Positions 15,561 through 25,022 of a DNA stretch of 38,313 nt are shown one piece after another. The stretch comes from a virus, in IMG/VR virus record IMGVR_UViG_3300044577_000032, positions 1 to 38,313 of that record; one strand, given 5' to 3'. A program made the translations under genes and the position numbers. The notes beneath the pieces were generated by a model. That model made no database searches. It saw nothing but the letters and a program-made list of their open reading frames with translations, and was not told the DNA's origin. Numbering within the stretch: position 1 is the first letter of the stretch; the number at the start of each line of letters is the position of its first letter.

Positions 15561-17165
15561 ATGTCTAAAAATTCACAAAGAACTAGAAACTTAACTGTTA
15601 CCGACAAATTAACACTTGGCATAAACTCTATTATTCGTAAGAAAAGTGGTAACGATTACATAGAAATTGACGTAGAAGATGTAGCGGAATTATCCAATAT
15701 TGTTGATGTTGATGGTAATACCCAAGTCGGTATTGACGCTGGTGACTCAATCACAGCAGGATCTGGACTTAACAATAGCTCATTCGGTCATAGTGCGGGG
15801 ACTGCAATTACAACTGGTGATGATAATGTATCAATCGGTCAGGATGCAGGATTGGCTATTACTACAGGCACTAATAATGTTTCTGTAGGTAGTAATGCAG
15901 GTGAAGCAATCATCACAGCAGATGAGAACACCCTGATAGGATATAATGCTGGGTTAAAAGTTACTTCAAGCGACATTGTTGCTGTTGGTGCTCTATGTTT
16001 AGATGCAAATACTTCTGGTACTGCAAATACAGGGGTAGGTACTTCATGTTTAAGCGGCATTTCAACAGGAGTTAATTGCACAGGCGTGGGCTTTAAGTCC
16101 ATGAGAAACAGTACTGGTAGCGATAATACTGCTGTGGGACATAAGGCGCTAGAAATTTGTGCTACAGGTGTGCGTAATGTCGCTGTAGGTAGTAATGCAG
16201 GTATCCTACAAACTGGTGTTACTGATGATGATAATGTCTGGATTGGAGCCAATGCGGGAGCAGTGGCAACAGGTTCAGCTAGTGGCGGTAATGTTGCAGT
16301 AGGTAGTAACGCAATGCTAGCAACTACCACTTCTATTGATTCTGTAGCTATAGGCTTCAACGCCGCCGCTGCACAAATCACTGGTAATAGTAATGTATCC
16401 ATTGGTGCAGATAGCTTACTGGTAGCAGCTGGGGTCACTGATGATGATTGTGTGGCGGTTGGTACAGGTGCATTGATTGCAATGAATGGCACTGGATCTG
16501 GTGAAAACACCGCTGTTGGTTCTACATCATTATCGGCGTTAACAACTGGAGTAAACAATACTGCTGTTGGTAGAGCAGCTGGATTAGTGGTAACTACAGG
16601 ATCAGCTAACACATTTTTAGGTAACGATTTAAGTGCAAGTGCTACGGGAGCAGCTAATCAAATTGTTATTGGCGATACCGTTGCCGCAACTGCTAACGAC
16701 CAATGTTCGATTGGCAAAAGTGGTGCAATCACCTCGAATGATTTCGGTACTGATGCAGTATGGACTAACGCGTCTGATGTTAGAAAGAAAACCAATATTG
16801 AAGACTCAACACTTGGACTGAGCTTTATTAATGCATTGCGACCAGTCACCTTTAACTGGAAACCTGCTTCAGAATGGCCTCAAGAATGGGATATCTCACC
16901 TGACACCTCAATCGACACCGATATAGTAATGACAGGTCTTATTGCACAGGAAGTCAAAGAGGCTTTAGATAATAGCAACATAGGTATTAGATTCCCTGGA
17001 TGGTCAGAAACACCCACAGGACAACAACAGATTGGTAAATCTGCTTTTATCTTTCCTATCATCAACTCTGTTAAAGAATTATCAGATAAAAACAAAGATC
17101 TGGAAGATTATTCAAAAAACTTGGAAGCTAGAATATTAGCCCTGGAAGCTATAATTAACCCTTAA
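15561..17165 (+). CDS. tail fibre 1 with collagen/YadA-like repeats and S74 chaperone (534 aa)
   Basis: Host-contact fibre. Residues 60-360 repeat units of the type NNVSVGSNAG and NTAVG, the left-handed beta-roll of trimeric adhesin heads. At S405 begins SDVRKKTNIE, the self-cleavage and chaperone module of the peptidase S74 (endosialidase-type intramolecular chaperone) family, followed by FNWKPASEWPQEW and a C-terminal coiled coil (SVKELSDKNKDLEDYSKNLE). The chaperone trims itself off after trimerisation. GGAGG ribosome site. It shares a 31-base identical stretch with fibre 2. Confidence 0.87.
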   Translation: MSKNSQRTRNLTVTDKLTLGINSIIRKKSGNDYIEIDVEDVAELSNIVDVDGNTQVGIDAGDSITAGSGLNNSSFGHSAGTAITTGDDNVSIGQDAGLAITTGTNNVSVGSNAGEAIITADENTLIGYNAGLKVTSSDIVAVGALCLDANTSGTANTGVGTSCLSGISTGVNCTGVGFKSMRNSTGSDNTAVGHKALEICATGVRNVAVGSNAGILQTGVTDDDNVWIGANAGAVATGSASGGNVAVGSNAMLATTTSIDSVAIGFNAAAAQITGNSNVSIGADSLLVAAGVTDDDCVAVGTGALIAMNGTGSGENTAVGSTSLSALTTGVNNTAVGRAAGLVVTTGSANTFLGNDLSASATGAANQIVIGDTVAATANDQCSIGKSGAITSNDFGTDAVWTNASDVRKKTNIEDSTLGLSFINALRPVTFNWKPASEWPQEWDISPDTSIDTDIVMTGLIAQEVKEALDNSNIGIRFPGWSETPTGQQQIGKSAFIFPIINSVKELSDKNKDLEDYSKNLEARILALEAIINP

Positions 17166-17185
17166 CCTATAACTGGAGTATAAAA

Positions 17186-17848
17186 ATGAACAAAGATCCA
17201 AACAAAAGACTGAGTCTTAAGTCAATCAATACAGAAATGAAAGAATCGAATGCGGAAGTAGATGATCGATTAACTTCAGTAGAGCAAACTATTGGTGATC
17301 TGGCTATCGATATGAAAACTAACTTTACAGAGCTTTTGAAAGCTGTTAATAACCCTGTTTCTATCACGAAAGACGGCAAACATTGCGATGATATTTACGC
17401 AAAGGAAGACATACGAGATGTTAAATTTGCTGACGTTCGACCAGAGGAAGATGCGTACCTTATTGAGCAATCATTAACTTCAGTACATAGCTCTGAGTTC
17501 AAGCTAAAAGCTGACCAGATGAAGTTTGATAATGAAAAAATTGAAATTATGGTCATGCCATCAATGTCAACCTACCCGGATAATGTTTTTTCAGTTGGTG
17601 TTAATGGTACAACATTAGCTATTCATAGAGGTAGAAAACAGTGGGTTCCACGAACTTATGTAGAGACCATATTGAGAGCTAAAACATCAACGTATGGGAA
17701 CGTAGAAACCCGAAACCCGTACAATAATGAAATGGAAGTTAAATGGCCTGAAAGCAGAGCATTTAGATACCCTCTACAAGTTATCCAGGATAAAAACCCT
17801 GCTGGATCTCATTGGCTTGAAAGGGTGATCAATGACCGTGCTGCATAA
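17186..17848 (+). CDS. structural protein with N-terminal coiled coil (220 aa)
   Basis: Residues 1-60 form a heptad-like helix (LKSINTEMKESNAEVDDRLT, SVEQTIGDLAIDM). The remainder is mixed (VMVMPSMSTYPDNVFSVGVN in form). The end is coupled to the adaptor gene (TAATG). Between the fibre and adaptor genes, so likely a head-tail or fibre-attachment component, not recognised by family. Confidence 0.6.
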   Translation: MNKDPNKRLSLKSINTEMKESNAEVDDRLTSVEQTIGDLAIDMKTNFTELLKAVNNPVSITKDGKHCDDIYAKEDIRDVKFADVRPEEDAYLIEQSLTSVHSSEFKLKADQMKFDNEKIEIMVMPSMSTYPDNVFSVGVNGTTLAIHRGRKQWVPRTYVETILRAKTSTYGNVETRNPYNNEMEVKWPESRAFRYPLQVIQDKNPAGSHWLERVINDRAA

Positions 17849-18573
17849 TGGCAACATACCTTCAAATATGTCAAGCCGTGGCGCGAGAATGCGGTATTGC
17901 CAGGGGTGCTGATGTATCCCCTGTGCCTACCTCTGTTGTTGGACAGAACGGAGAGTTAAACCGTGTTGTGAATTGGGTAACCGACGCTTATCTGGAGATA
18001 CAAAATTCCCAAGATTGGAGATTCTTAAGAAAAAAATTCACGCTCGACACAGTTGATGGTACAGATGCATACACATTTAGTGACTGCATAGATGTTGATT
18101 TAGCAGTACCGATCACCCGCTTTAAATCATTCCGTTTAAATGACAGAAGAAACCCACCAAAAATTTTCCTAAAATCCACAGGTGTAGGTAGTGAAGTATT
18201 TTTATCATTCACATCATGGAATAATTTTGAATACTTGTATAAAACTGGATCTCTCCAGGAACAAACCGCATTCCCCTTTCATGTGACTATTGATCCTAAA
18301 GATCAAATATTTCTTGGTGTTACACCAGATAATATTTATGTAATGACTGGCGATTACCATAAATCTGCACAAATATTAACCTTAGATGCAGACGTCCCCG
18401 AAATGCCAGCAGCTTACCATGATTTAATTAAATACCGGGCTATGGAATGGTACGCACTCTTTGAATCAGCTCCAGAAATTCTATCGAGGGCAGAAAGAGG
18501 GATTAGACGAGTAACCCACCAGTTACTCAAAAACCAAAGAGAGCAGTTTAGAACAGGGGGGCCATTAGCATGA
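17848..18573 (+). CDS. head-to-tail adaptor protein (241 aa)
   Basis: ATYLQICQAVARECGIARG, then VVNWVTDAYLEIQNSQDWRF, is the classic start of podovirus adaptor proteins (tail tubular protein A / gp4-like), whose ring sits below the portal. The C-terminal helices (PAAYHDLIKYRAMEWYALFE, RAERGIRRVTHQLLKNQ) also match. Length fits the family. Overlaps the next gene by four bases (ATGA). Confidence 0.82.
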   Translation: MATYLQICQAVARECGIARGADVSPVPTSVVGQNGELNRVVNWVTDAYLEIQNSQDWRFLRKKFTLDTVDGTDAYTFSDCIDVDLAVPITRFKSFRLNDRRNPPKIFLKSTGVGSEVFLSFTSWNNFEYLYKTGSLQEQTAFPFHVTIDPKDQIFLGVTPDNIYVMTGDYHKSAQILTLDADVPEMPAAYHDLIKYRAMEWYALFESAPEILSRAERGIRRVTHQLLKNQREQFRTGGPLA

Positions 18574-20642
18574 GTATTGCTAGGCTAGCTAGAGTAGATT
18601 TTGATCACATTCCTTTTGGTGGCGGATTTGATACAGAGTCTCGCCAATGGAACGGTATACCTGGTAGATTAAGGGAGTCTCAAAATTACGAAATCGGTGT
18701 AAATGGTCAAGGTTATGTTGATATAGAAGGTTATGAGATATTTGACGGACAACCCTCACCATCTTCCGCACAGTACGCCATTTTGGATGTCGTTATCACT
18801 GGATCATTTTCGGTGGGCGACACCATCACTCAATTAGTTTCTGGTGCTACTGCTGTAGTGATCGCTGTTGTTGTCTCGGAAACCCCTAACAACCTTTCTA
18901 TCACCAAAATAACAGGCACATTTGACGCAACTAATGATTTACAGGTTTCAGCTTCAACAGAGGGTACAGCCGCTTCTTTGGCTAGAACTAGTGCCGCATC
19001 AACTAATAAGCTAGACGCACAATATAATAATCTTGCTGCTGATGAATTACGTGCTGATATATCCGCTGTCCCCGGGTCTGGAAAAGTACTGGGGGTTTAT
19101 CTACTTGATGATATATGGTATGCGTTTCGCAATAATGCGGGGGCTACAGCAGCCGACTTATATAAATCGTCATCTTCAGGATGGGTGCAGGTCGCATTAG
19201 GTAGAGAACTATCGTTCACCTCTGGCGGTACTTATGTAATCAAAGAAGGTGACACCATTACTGGTGCAACCTCTGGTGCTACCGCAGTTATTACAAGAAT
19301 AGCATTAGAAAGCGGTACATTTGGCGCAGGTACTGCTTCTGGCAGATTAATATTCGCCTCTCAAACAGGCACATTCCAATCCGAAAATCTTGACGTTGGC
19401 GCTAATTTAAATGTAGCTACAATAGCTGGCGATAGCTCCGCTATAACATTATCAGTCAGTGGTCGATACGAAATGATCAGAGAAAATTTCGGCGGCGATG
19501 ATGGTACATTAAGAATTTATGGTTGTGACGGAGTAAATAGAGGGTTTGAATTTGATGGTACAGTTTTCGTACCTATCGACACAGGGCAAACAACAGACAC
19601 CCCAACACACGTACATAAATTTAAAAATCATTTGTTTTTTTCTTTTAACGGCTCTGCTCAACATTCTGGGATCAGTACGCCGTTCATATGGACTCCAATA
19701 TCTGGAGCCGCAGAATTAGCAACGGGCGATACAATTACTGGATTTATGGAGGAACCTGGATCGGAGGCCAGGGGCACACTAGGTATATATAATAGAAATA
19801 GAGTAAACGTATTATATGGGACATCTTCTGCTGACTGGAATCTAGTAAAATACAGAAAAGAAATAGGGGCATTTGAGCACTCTATCCAACAATTCGGCCA
19901 GACAATGTTTCTTGGAGATCGTGGTATTACAACACTCAGAACAGTGCTAGCTCATGGTAATTTCCAACACGCAACAATATCAAGAGATATACAAACCCAC
20001 ATTAACGCCAAAAGATTATTAATAAACGCCTCATGTGTAGTTAGGGATAAAAACCAATATCGGTTATTTTTTACAGATAAAACAGCACTATACATAACAA
20101 CACAAGACAACAGAATTGTTGGGATAATGCCGATTACATTAGCAGATACAGTAGAAGCTATTGCCTCTCTTGAGGATAATTCTGGGAATGAAATTATGAT
20201 GTTTGGTTCATCTGATGGAAAAGTATATCAATTAGATAAAGGAACCTCTTTCGATGGTGACGACATAGAAGCGTTCTTTAAAACCTTTTATAGTTTTGCC
20301 AGATCCATCAAGGTAAATAAAAAATATTTAGATATTACTTTGGAGGCGGAAGGGGATGGATATTCTGAATTTCAACTAGCTTTTGAATTAGGTTATAACT
20401 CAACTGATATACCGCAGCCATCTACACGAAACAATATACTAGATTTTAGAACCACAAGGTGGGATGAATTTATATGGGACGCATTCGTATGGGATGGATT
20501 AACATTACTCCCCGCTACTGCGAAATTGGAGGGCAGCGCCGAGAACATATCTATTGTTATTCGTAAAAGTAGTGACTTTCTATTCCCAATCAACCTAAGT
20601 GGCGCGCTAATACGGTACGCCGCAAGACGACAATTAAGGTAA
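18570..20642 (+). CDS. tail hub/nozzle protein, P22 gp10-like (690 aa)
   Basis: A large beta-rich protein encoded directly after the adaptor. The N-terminus IPFGGGFDTESRQWNGIPGR, then LRESQNYEIGVNGQGYVDIEG, and the propeller-like segments HKFKNHLFFSFNGSAQHSG and IFVHG-type turns are what I expect for packaged-DNA stabilising tail hubs. Residues about 80-150 and 200-260 each carry a GDTITGATSGATAVI-type repeat, a small inserted beta domain seen in phage tail proteins. The C-terminus (WDEFIWDAFVWDG) repeats a Trp-Asp motif. Assignment by position and style. Confidence 0.72.
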   Translation: MSIARLARVDFDHIPFGGGFDTESRQWNGIPGRLRESQNYEIGVNGQGYVDIEGYEIFDGQPSPSSAQYAILDVVITGSFSVGDTITQLVSGATAVVIAVVVSETPNNLSITKITGTFDATNDLQVSASTEGTAASLARTSAASTNKLDAQYNNLAADELRADISAVPGSGKVLGVYLLDDIWYAFRNNAGATAADLYKSSSSGWVQVALGRELSFTSGGTYVIKEGDTITGATSGATAVITRIALESGTFGAGTASGRLIFASQTGTFQSENLDVGANLNVATIAGDSSAITLSVSGRYEMIRENFGGDDGTLRIYGCDGVNRGFEFDGTVFVPIDTGQTTDTPTHVHKFKNHLFFSFNGSAQHSGISTPFIWTPISGAAELATGDTITGFMEEPGSEARGTLGIYNRNRVNVLYGTSSADWNLVKYRKEIGAFEHSIQQFGQTMFLGDRGITTLRTVLAHGNFQHATISRDIQTHINAKRLLINASCVVRDKNQYRLFFTDKTALYITTQDNRIVGIMPITLADTVEAIASLEDNSGNEIMMFGSSDGKVYQLDKGTSFDGDDIEAFFKTFYSFARSIKVNKKYLDITLEAEGDGYSEFQLAFELGYNSTDIPQPSTRNNILDFRTTRWDEFIWDAFVWDGLTLLPATAKLEGSAENISIVIRKSSDFLFPINLSGALIRYAARRQLR

Positions 20643-20653
20643 AGGGGAATCAA

Positions 20654-21853
20654 GTGGCTGCACCATACTATGAACCATCAGGAACACCAGCGAATAATGC
20701 TCAAGGATCATCGTCCGATATAAGGACTGAGCTTGGTCTAATCGAAACAGCTTTAGATAAAATGCCCGCTCTAACTGCTAATAATATTGTTGTGGTTAAT
20801 TCTGGCGGGACTGCATTAACTTCTGTGACTGGCGATCTAGTCACCACAGATCCTAATAGTACAACGAATACAAAATTAGGTGCAGGGGCTGGAGGTGTTT
20901 TGATTGGCGGCAGTATCGACAATACAGCGTTTGGTAATGGTGCATTATCCGCTGGTACAACTTGCGCTAGAACTACAGCATTTGGGAAGAATGCCGCAAA
21001 ATCTACTGTTGCATCTGGCAACAATACCGCCATTGGTTTTGATGCGTTAAGAGATAGTGTTTCAGGTGGTCAGAATGTCGCAGTAGGTGCAAATTGCCTT
21101 ACTCAATGTACATCAGCACTTAATACTGCTGTGGGTGAGGTAGCCATGTTTAGAACTGTTGGCGGTACTCGCAATACAGCTATGGGTAATGAAGCATATG
21201 AAACTAATATTAGTGGAGATGACACTACAGCGATAGGACATAGAGCGTTAGCCGCAGCCACTAGCGATAAAAACACTGCACTTGGATCATTTGCTGGGGA
21301 TGCTATTACTACTGGCATCGAAAACGTCATGTTGGGCTATAATGTAGATGCTAGTCTTTCTGCTGGATCTGGGCAGGTAACAATCGGTTCATCAGTTCAG
21401 TGCGATCAAAATAATCAAATAACAATCGGTAATTCTAGCGGAACCATTAAAAATGAATTCGATACTGATAACGCATGGACTCAATCATCAGACAAAAGAA
21501 AGAAAACCAACATAAAACCTGCTAAACTAGGGTTGAATTTTATTTGTGACTTAACACCAGTAACATATAACCTTAAACCTGCTTCAGAATGGCCTCAAGA
21601 ATGGGGCGTTCCTTCTGATACTAAAATAGATACAGAAAGGACAATGCACTCCTTTCTTGCTCAGGATGTTTTGCAGGCGATTAAAAAATCAGGAGTCAAT
21701 CCAGATACTTTCGCCGGATGGAGTGAAGACTCTCAAGGGCAAAGAATATCAAAAGAGATGTTTATATTTCCACTAGTGAATGCAGTAAAAGAATTAGTTC
21801 AACAAAACAAAGAACTACTACAGAAAATTGAAAAAATAGAGGGTAAATTATGA
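20654..21853 (+). CDS. tail fibre 2 with YadA-like repeats and S74 chaperone (399 aa)
   Basis: GTG start behind AAAGGGGAA. Residues 1-60 form an attachment part (SGTPANNAQGSSSDIRTEL). Residues 85-260 are YadA-like NTAFGNGAL and NTAIGFDAL repeats. SSDKRKKTNIK at S279 opens the peptidase S74 chaperone, with PASEWPQEW and a C-terminal coiled coil (VKELVQQNKELLQKIEKIEG). The chaperone domain is a paralogue of that in fibre 1, but the N-terminus differs, so the two fibres probably attach at different places. ATGA overlap with the next gene. Confidence 0.85.
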   Translation: MAAPYYEPSGTPANNAQGSSSDIRTELGLIETALDKMPALTANNIVVVNSGGTALTSVTGDLVTTDPNSTTNTKLGAGAGGVLIGGSIDNTAFGNGALSAGTTCARTTAFGKNAAKSTVASGNNTAIGFDALRDSVSGGQNVAVGANCLTQCTSALNTAVGEVAMFRTVGGTRNTAMGNEAYETNISGDDTTAIGHRALAAATSDKNTALGSFAGDAITTGIENVMLGYNVDASLSAGSGQVTIGSSVQCDQNNQITIGNSSGTIKNEFDTDNAWTQSSDKRKKTNIKPAKLGLNFICDLTPVTYNLKPASEWPQEWGVPSDTKIDTERTMHSFLAQDVLQAIKKSGVNPDTFAGWSEDSQGQRISKEMFIFPLVNAVKELVQQNKELLQKIEKIEGKL

Positions 21854-22125
21854 CCGCTGTATCTAGAGTAATTGCTGTAATTGATAATTTAACTAATAGA
21901 CAAATTACACCAGCAAAAGCAAAAAGAATAGTATCAGGATATCTATTAACTAAAGGGGTTGATACAACCTCTATGAATAACGAAGATAGCTGTAATTTAT
22001 TTTTGGATACTATTAGAGATATGATTAAAAGCAATGTTATGTCGTCTGCCGTACAAGTTGCACAAAAAAACAATAGATCGGTAGAAAATACTGCTGCTAA
22101 TAGCGCTCTCAATGATTTTAATTAA
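21850..22125 (+). CDS. small hypothetical protein (91 aa)
   Basis: Ninety-one residues, MTAVSRVIAVIDNLTNRQIT, coupled to fibre 2 by ATGA overlap. Mixed helix, no membrane span. Not recognised. Between the fibre and internal-protein genes, so perhaps a minor virion protein. Confidence 0.6.
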   Translation: MTAVSRVIAVIDNLTNRQITPAKAKRIVSGYLLTKGVDTTSMNNEDSCNLFLDTIRDMIKSNVMSSAVQVAQKNNRSVENTAANSALNDFN

Positions 22126-22136
22126 GAGTAAAAAAC

Positions 22137-23939
22137 ATGCCACACACACCACAACATTCACTTTTACAAAATGTACCCGATATAAAATTGGATAATGGTT
22201 TTAAGCCAGCAATAACACCTGGAATAACTACGCCACCTACTACCCAACCTATAATTGATCCTATAACGGCTGATCCATCCACAGGAACAGTAGAAGGGAG
22301 AATAGCTAACATCATTAAAAGAGAGGGGCCGCTACAGCAAGCCGCCCAAACTAGAGCCCTACAACGCCAAAACAGACTAGGTCTTTTAAGTACATCAATG
22401 ACAACAGGTGAAATACAAAAGGCTAATATTGAGGCTGCTCTACCCATAGCCCAACAAGACGCGGGATATTTCCAGCAGCGCGGTTTAATTGGGGTGCAAA
22501 CCGAAGCTCAATCCAGGCTATTAACAGAAAAAGGAGCGATAGATAAGGAGTTAATAACAGCAACTGGAGATGAGCAGCTTCGACTTGCGGATCGTCAAGG
22601 TAAAATCAACAGCGCTTTAGTAAAACTTCAAGGTGATATTGAGGGTGGTCTAATTGATCGAAGAGGACAAATACAAAAAGAATTACAAATAGCCGACGCC
22701 GCAACCAGAAGTACATTGCTTCAAGAGCAAGGTGAAATTGACAAACAATTAACTACCCTTAGAGGCGATGTCGAAACTCAATTAATAGGTCGTCGTGGAG
22801 AAATCCAAAAAGAACTACAAACAGCCGACGCCGCAACCAGAAGTACATTGCTTCAAGAACAAGGAGAAATTGATAAACAGTTAACTAATATTAGAGGCAA
22901 TGTCGAATCGCAATTAATAGATAGAAGGGGTCAGATCCAAAAAGAACTACAGACAGCTGATGCCGCAACCAGATCCGTATTGCTCCAGGAACAAGGAGAA
23001 ATAGATAGAGAATTAACCCGTATTAGAGGTGACGTCGAAACCCAACTAATTGATCGCCGTGGCGATATCCAAAAAGAACTACAAACGGCCGACGCTGCAA
23101 CCAGATCCACACTACTTCAGGAGCAAGGTGCGCTAGACAGACAACTCACTGAAATACGTTTCAATAATACACAAAACATCATGAGTAATCAGGAAGGCAT
23201 AGATTCACGATTACAACAAGAAAGAGCTAATATATCCGAAAGACTAATAGGGGCAGAAGGTGACGTCAGGTTAAATCTTATTAAAGAACAGGCGGTAATA
23301 GACTTTAACTTACAAAAAGAAAGAGGCAATACAGCTAGCAGGTTACAAGCTGAATTAGGGTTGATAAATTCAGATTTAGAAAGATTAAGAGCTACTGCAC
23401 GTACCGCAGATATCGCCCAACAAGGTCAAATTGAGTCTGGGTTAATTGCTCAACGTGGAGATATTCAAGACAGCATACAAAATTTAATAGGTAGACAGGC
23501 TCTCGAACAAATTGGGCTTAGAGGCGATCAAGCTCTTGAATTAACTCGTTTAGAAGGTGATTATAGAAACATGATCGCCACCAATCAGGCGGCATCAAAT
23601 CTTTTCTCTAACACATCTATCGCCGTTGGTAATATATTATCAAATCCAGATATACCAAACTCAGCCAAACCAGGGTTAATATCTCAACAAATGGCGTTAT
23701 TACAAGCTGGATTAGCAATTATGGGCGGTATAAGTGGTATGGATCTTGGTGGACTGTTAAATTTTGGCGGTTCTGCACCTCCAGGTGGCGGTATACCACC
23801 TGACTATAGCGACGAACCTAAGCCACCTGGACCACCCAGCATACCTGGGCCACCTAATGATTTTCTTGACATTGAAGCGATCAATAAATCGCCTGGTGAC
23901 GAACAAACTATACAACCAATAGAACCTATAACTACATGA
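22137..23939 (+). CDS. internal virion/tail protein with four 44-residue repeats (600 aa)
   Basis: N-terminus: KREGPLQQAAQTRALQRQNR, then LGLLSTSMTTGEIQKANIEA and ALPIAQQDA, a pattern I know from podovirus internal or tail-associated proteins. Residues 172-340 are four near-identical 44-residue helical repeats (IQKELQTADAATRS, LLQEQGEIDKQL) that likely form a long trimeric rod. Further diverged repeats run to about 480. The C-terminus is Pro/Gly-rich (PPGGGIPPDYSDEPKPPGPP). No catalytic motif is visible. It overlaps the next gene by four bases. Confidence 0.65.
   Translation: MPHTPQHSLLQNVPDIKLDNGFKPAITPGITTPPTTQPIIDPITADPSTGTVEGRIANIIKREGPLQQAAQTRALQRQNRLGLLSTSMTTGEIQKANIEAALPIAQQDAGYFQQRGLIGVQTEAQSRLLTEKGAIDKELITATGDEQLRLADRQGKINSALVKLQGDIEGGLIDRRGQIQKELQIADAATRSTLLQEQGEIDKQLTTLRGDVETQLIGRRGEIQKELQTADAATRSTLLQEQGEIDKQLTNIRGNVESQLIDRRGQIQKELQTADAATRSVLLQEQGEIDRELTRIRGDVETQLIDRRGDIQKELQTADAATRSTLLQEQGALDRQLTEIRFNNTQNIMSNQEGIDSRLQQERANISERLIGAEGDVRLNLIKEQAVIDFNLQKERGNTASRLQAELGLINSDLERLRATARTADIAQQGQIESGLIAQRGDIQDSIQNLIGRQALEQIGLRGDQALELTRLEGDYRNMIATNQAASNLFSNTSIAVGNILSNPDIPNSAKPGLISQQMALLQAGLAIMGGISGMDLGGLLNFGGSAPPGGGIPPDYSDEPKPPGPPSIPGPPNDFLDIEAINKSPGDEQTIQPIEPITT
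22650..23177 (+). repeat. four tandem 132-bp (44-codon) repeats inside a virion gene
   Basis: Units begin at 22650, 22782, 22914 and 23046, each opening with a Leu-Ile codon pair (TTAATA or CTAATT) and sharing the core GCCGACGCCGCAACCAG with few changes. Changes are mainly silent third-position ones, so selection keeps the protein while the DNA drifts. Confidence 0.85.
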
Positions 23940-24391
23940 ACAAAAAAAACACAAAAATTATTCGCAAGGCTGTACCAAACGATATTAACAGTATCGTTTA
24001 TTTGGGTGTTGAGGCGTTAAATAAATACTCTTACCCTAACCTGCTAATCGATAAAGATAAGATGCGCGAGATTGGCATGGAATGTATCTCGGCATCTTGT
24101 AATTTTTCCTGGGTTTCAGAAACAGATAATGAAATTACTGGGGCTGTTTGTGCGTTAGTACATCCTTTAATGTTCTATGAGAGAAGCCAGGCATCAGTCA
24201 TTCAGTTTTATTGCAAAACCCCCGGTGAAGGCATTAAACTTCTAAGAGAATTCCTAAAATGGGCTAGAAACAGGCCAGTCATTAAATTAATATGTTTTAC
24301 TTTAGAAGGAAGAATTGATCCGAGAGTAGGAAAAATGTTAAGCAGGTTAGGGTTAAGTCGAGAATTACCAGTATATCTGGAGATTAAGTGA
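23936..24391 (+). CDS. GNAT-like acetyltransferase fold protein (151 aa)
   Basis: KIIRKAVPNDINSIVYLGVE is the usual first strand-helix of GNAT proteins. ITGAVCALVHPLMFYE fits strands 3-4. IKLLREFLKWARNRPVIKLI fits helix 3 and strand 5. The acetyl-CoA loop normally written R-x-x-G-x-G/A is poorly conserved (KTPGEGIKLL). A host or virion target is unknown. Many podoviruses carry such a protein in the internal-protein cluster. Starts by ATGA overlap. Confidence 0.6.
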   Translation: MNKKNTKIIRKAVPNDINSIVYLGVEALNKYSYPNLLIDKDKMREIGMECISASCNFSWVSETDNEITGAVCALVHPLMFYERSQASVIQFYCKTPGEGIKLLREFLKWARNRPVIKLICFTLEGRIDPRVGKMLSRLGLSRELPVYLEIK

Positions 24392-24398
24392 GGCTAGC

Positions 24399-25022
24399 AT
24401 GAGTGGTATAGTAAAAGGTATTAAAAAAGTCGCCAAAGGCATATTTAAAGGTGTCAAAAAGGTTTTCAAAAAGATCACCTCTTCTACCATAGGGAAGGTG
24501 TTAATAGCTGCTGCTGTTATATATACCGGGGGTGTACTTTTTGGACAATGGGGAGCAACTGGGCCTCTTTCTTCCATACATGGCGCTTGGGGTGGAGCCG
24601 GAGCAGCCGGAGCCCCTGGTCTTGGTGTTGGAACTCCATCCGCTATACCAGCAGCCGCCCCAATAACTACAGTTGCAGGTGGTGCGGGACTTCCTTCATT
24701 AGGTGCAACTACAGTTGCAGGTGGTGCGGCACTTCCTCCATTAGGTGCAGCTACTCAAGCTGGAGGAGTTTTAAGTGGTATTTCACAATGGGCGCAAGCA
24801 AACCCACTTTTAGTAACAGCTGGTCTTCAAGGTATATCTAGCGCACTATCACCTGATGAAGAAGACATGTTGAGATTAAGAGAAGAGGCGCGCAAAGAAC
24901 GCTATTCTAGTCTGATTGGAGCTGGTGATATTGATTTAGGTGTAAGACCAAGTAGCACTGAACCACTCAAAGATATATCAGGCGTTCCCTGGCATGAAAG
25001 ATTAAGAAGGGGCGGCGTATAA
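24399..25022 (+). CDS. Gly/Ala-rich internal virion protein with membrane segment (207 aa)
   Basis: A basic amphipathic start (GIVKGIKKVAKGIFKGVKKV) leads into a hydrophobic span IGKVLIAAAVIYTGGVLF (residues 32-49). Gly/Ala/Pro-rich repeats follow, including two VAGGA..LP.LGA units (residues 90-115), then a charged tail. This is the profile of an ejection protein that enters the cell envelope. Stop overlaps the next ATG. The family is not recognised by sequence. Confidence 0.6.
   Translation: MSGIVKGIKKVAKGIFKGVKKVFKKITSSTIGKVLIAAAVIYTGGVLFGQWGATGPLSSIHGAWGGAGAAGAPGLGVGTPSAIPAAAPITTVAGGAGLPSLGATTVAGGAALPPLGAATQAGGVLSGISQWAQANPLLVTAGLQGISSALSPDEEDMLRLREEARKERYSSLIGAGDIDLGVRPSSTEPLKDISGVPWHERLRRGGV

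Noticed and set aside
15839-16612. Long minus-strand frame over fibre 1
   Set aside because: Shadow of the Gly/Thr/Ala repeat in the fibre gene; no start context or family.
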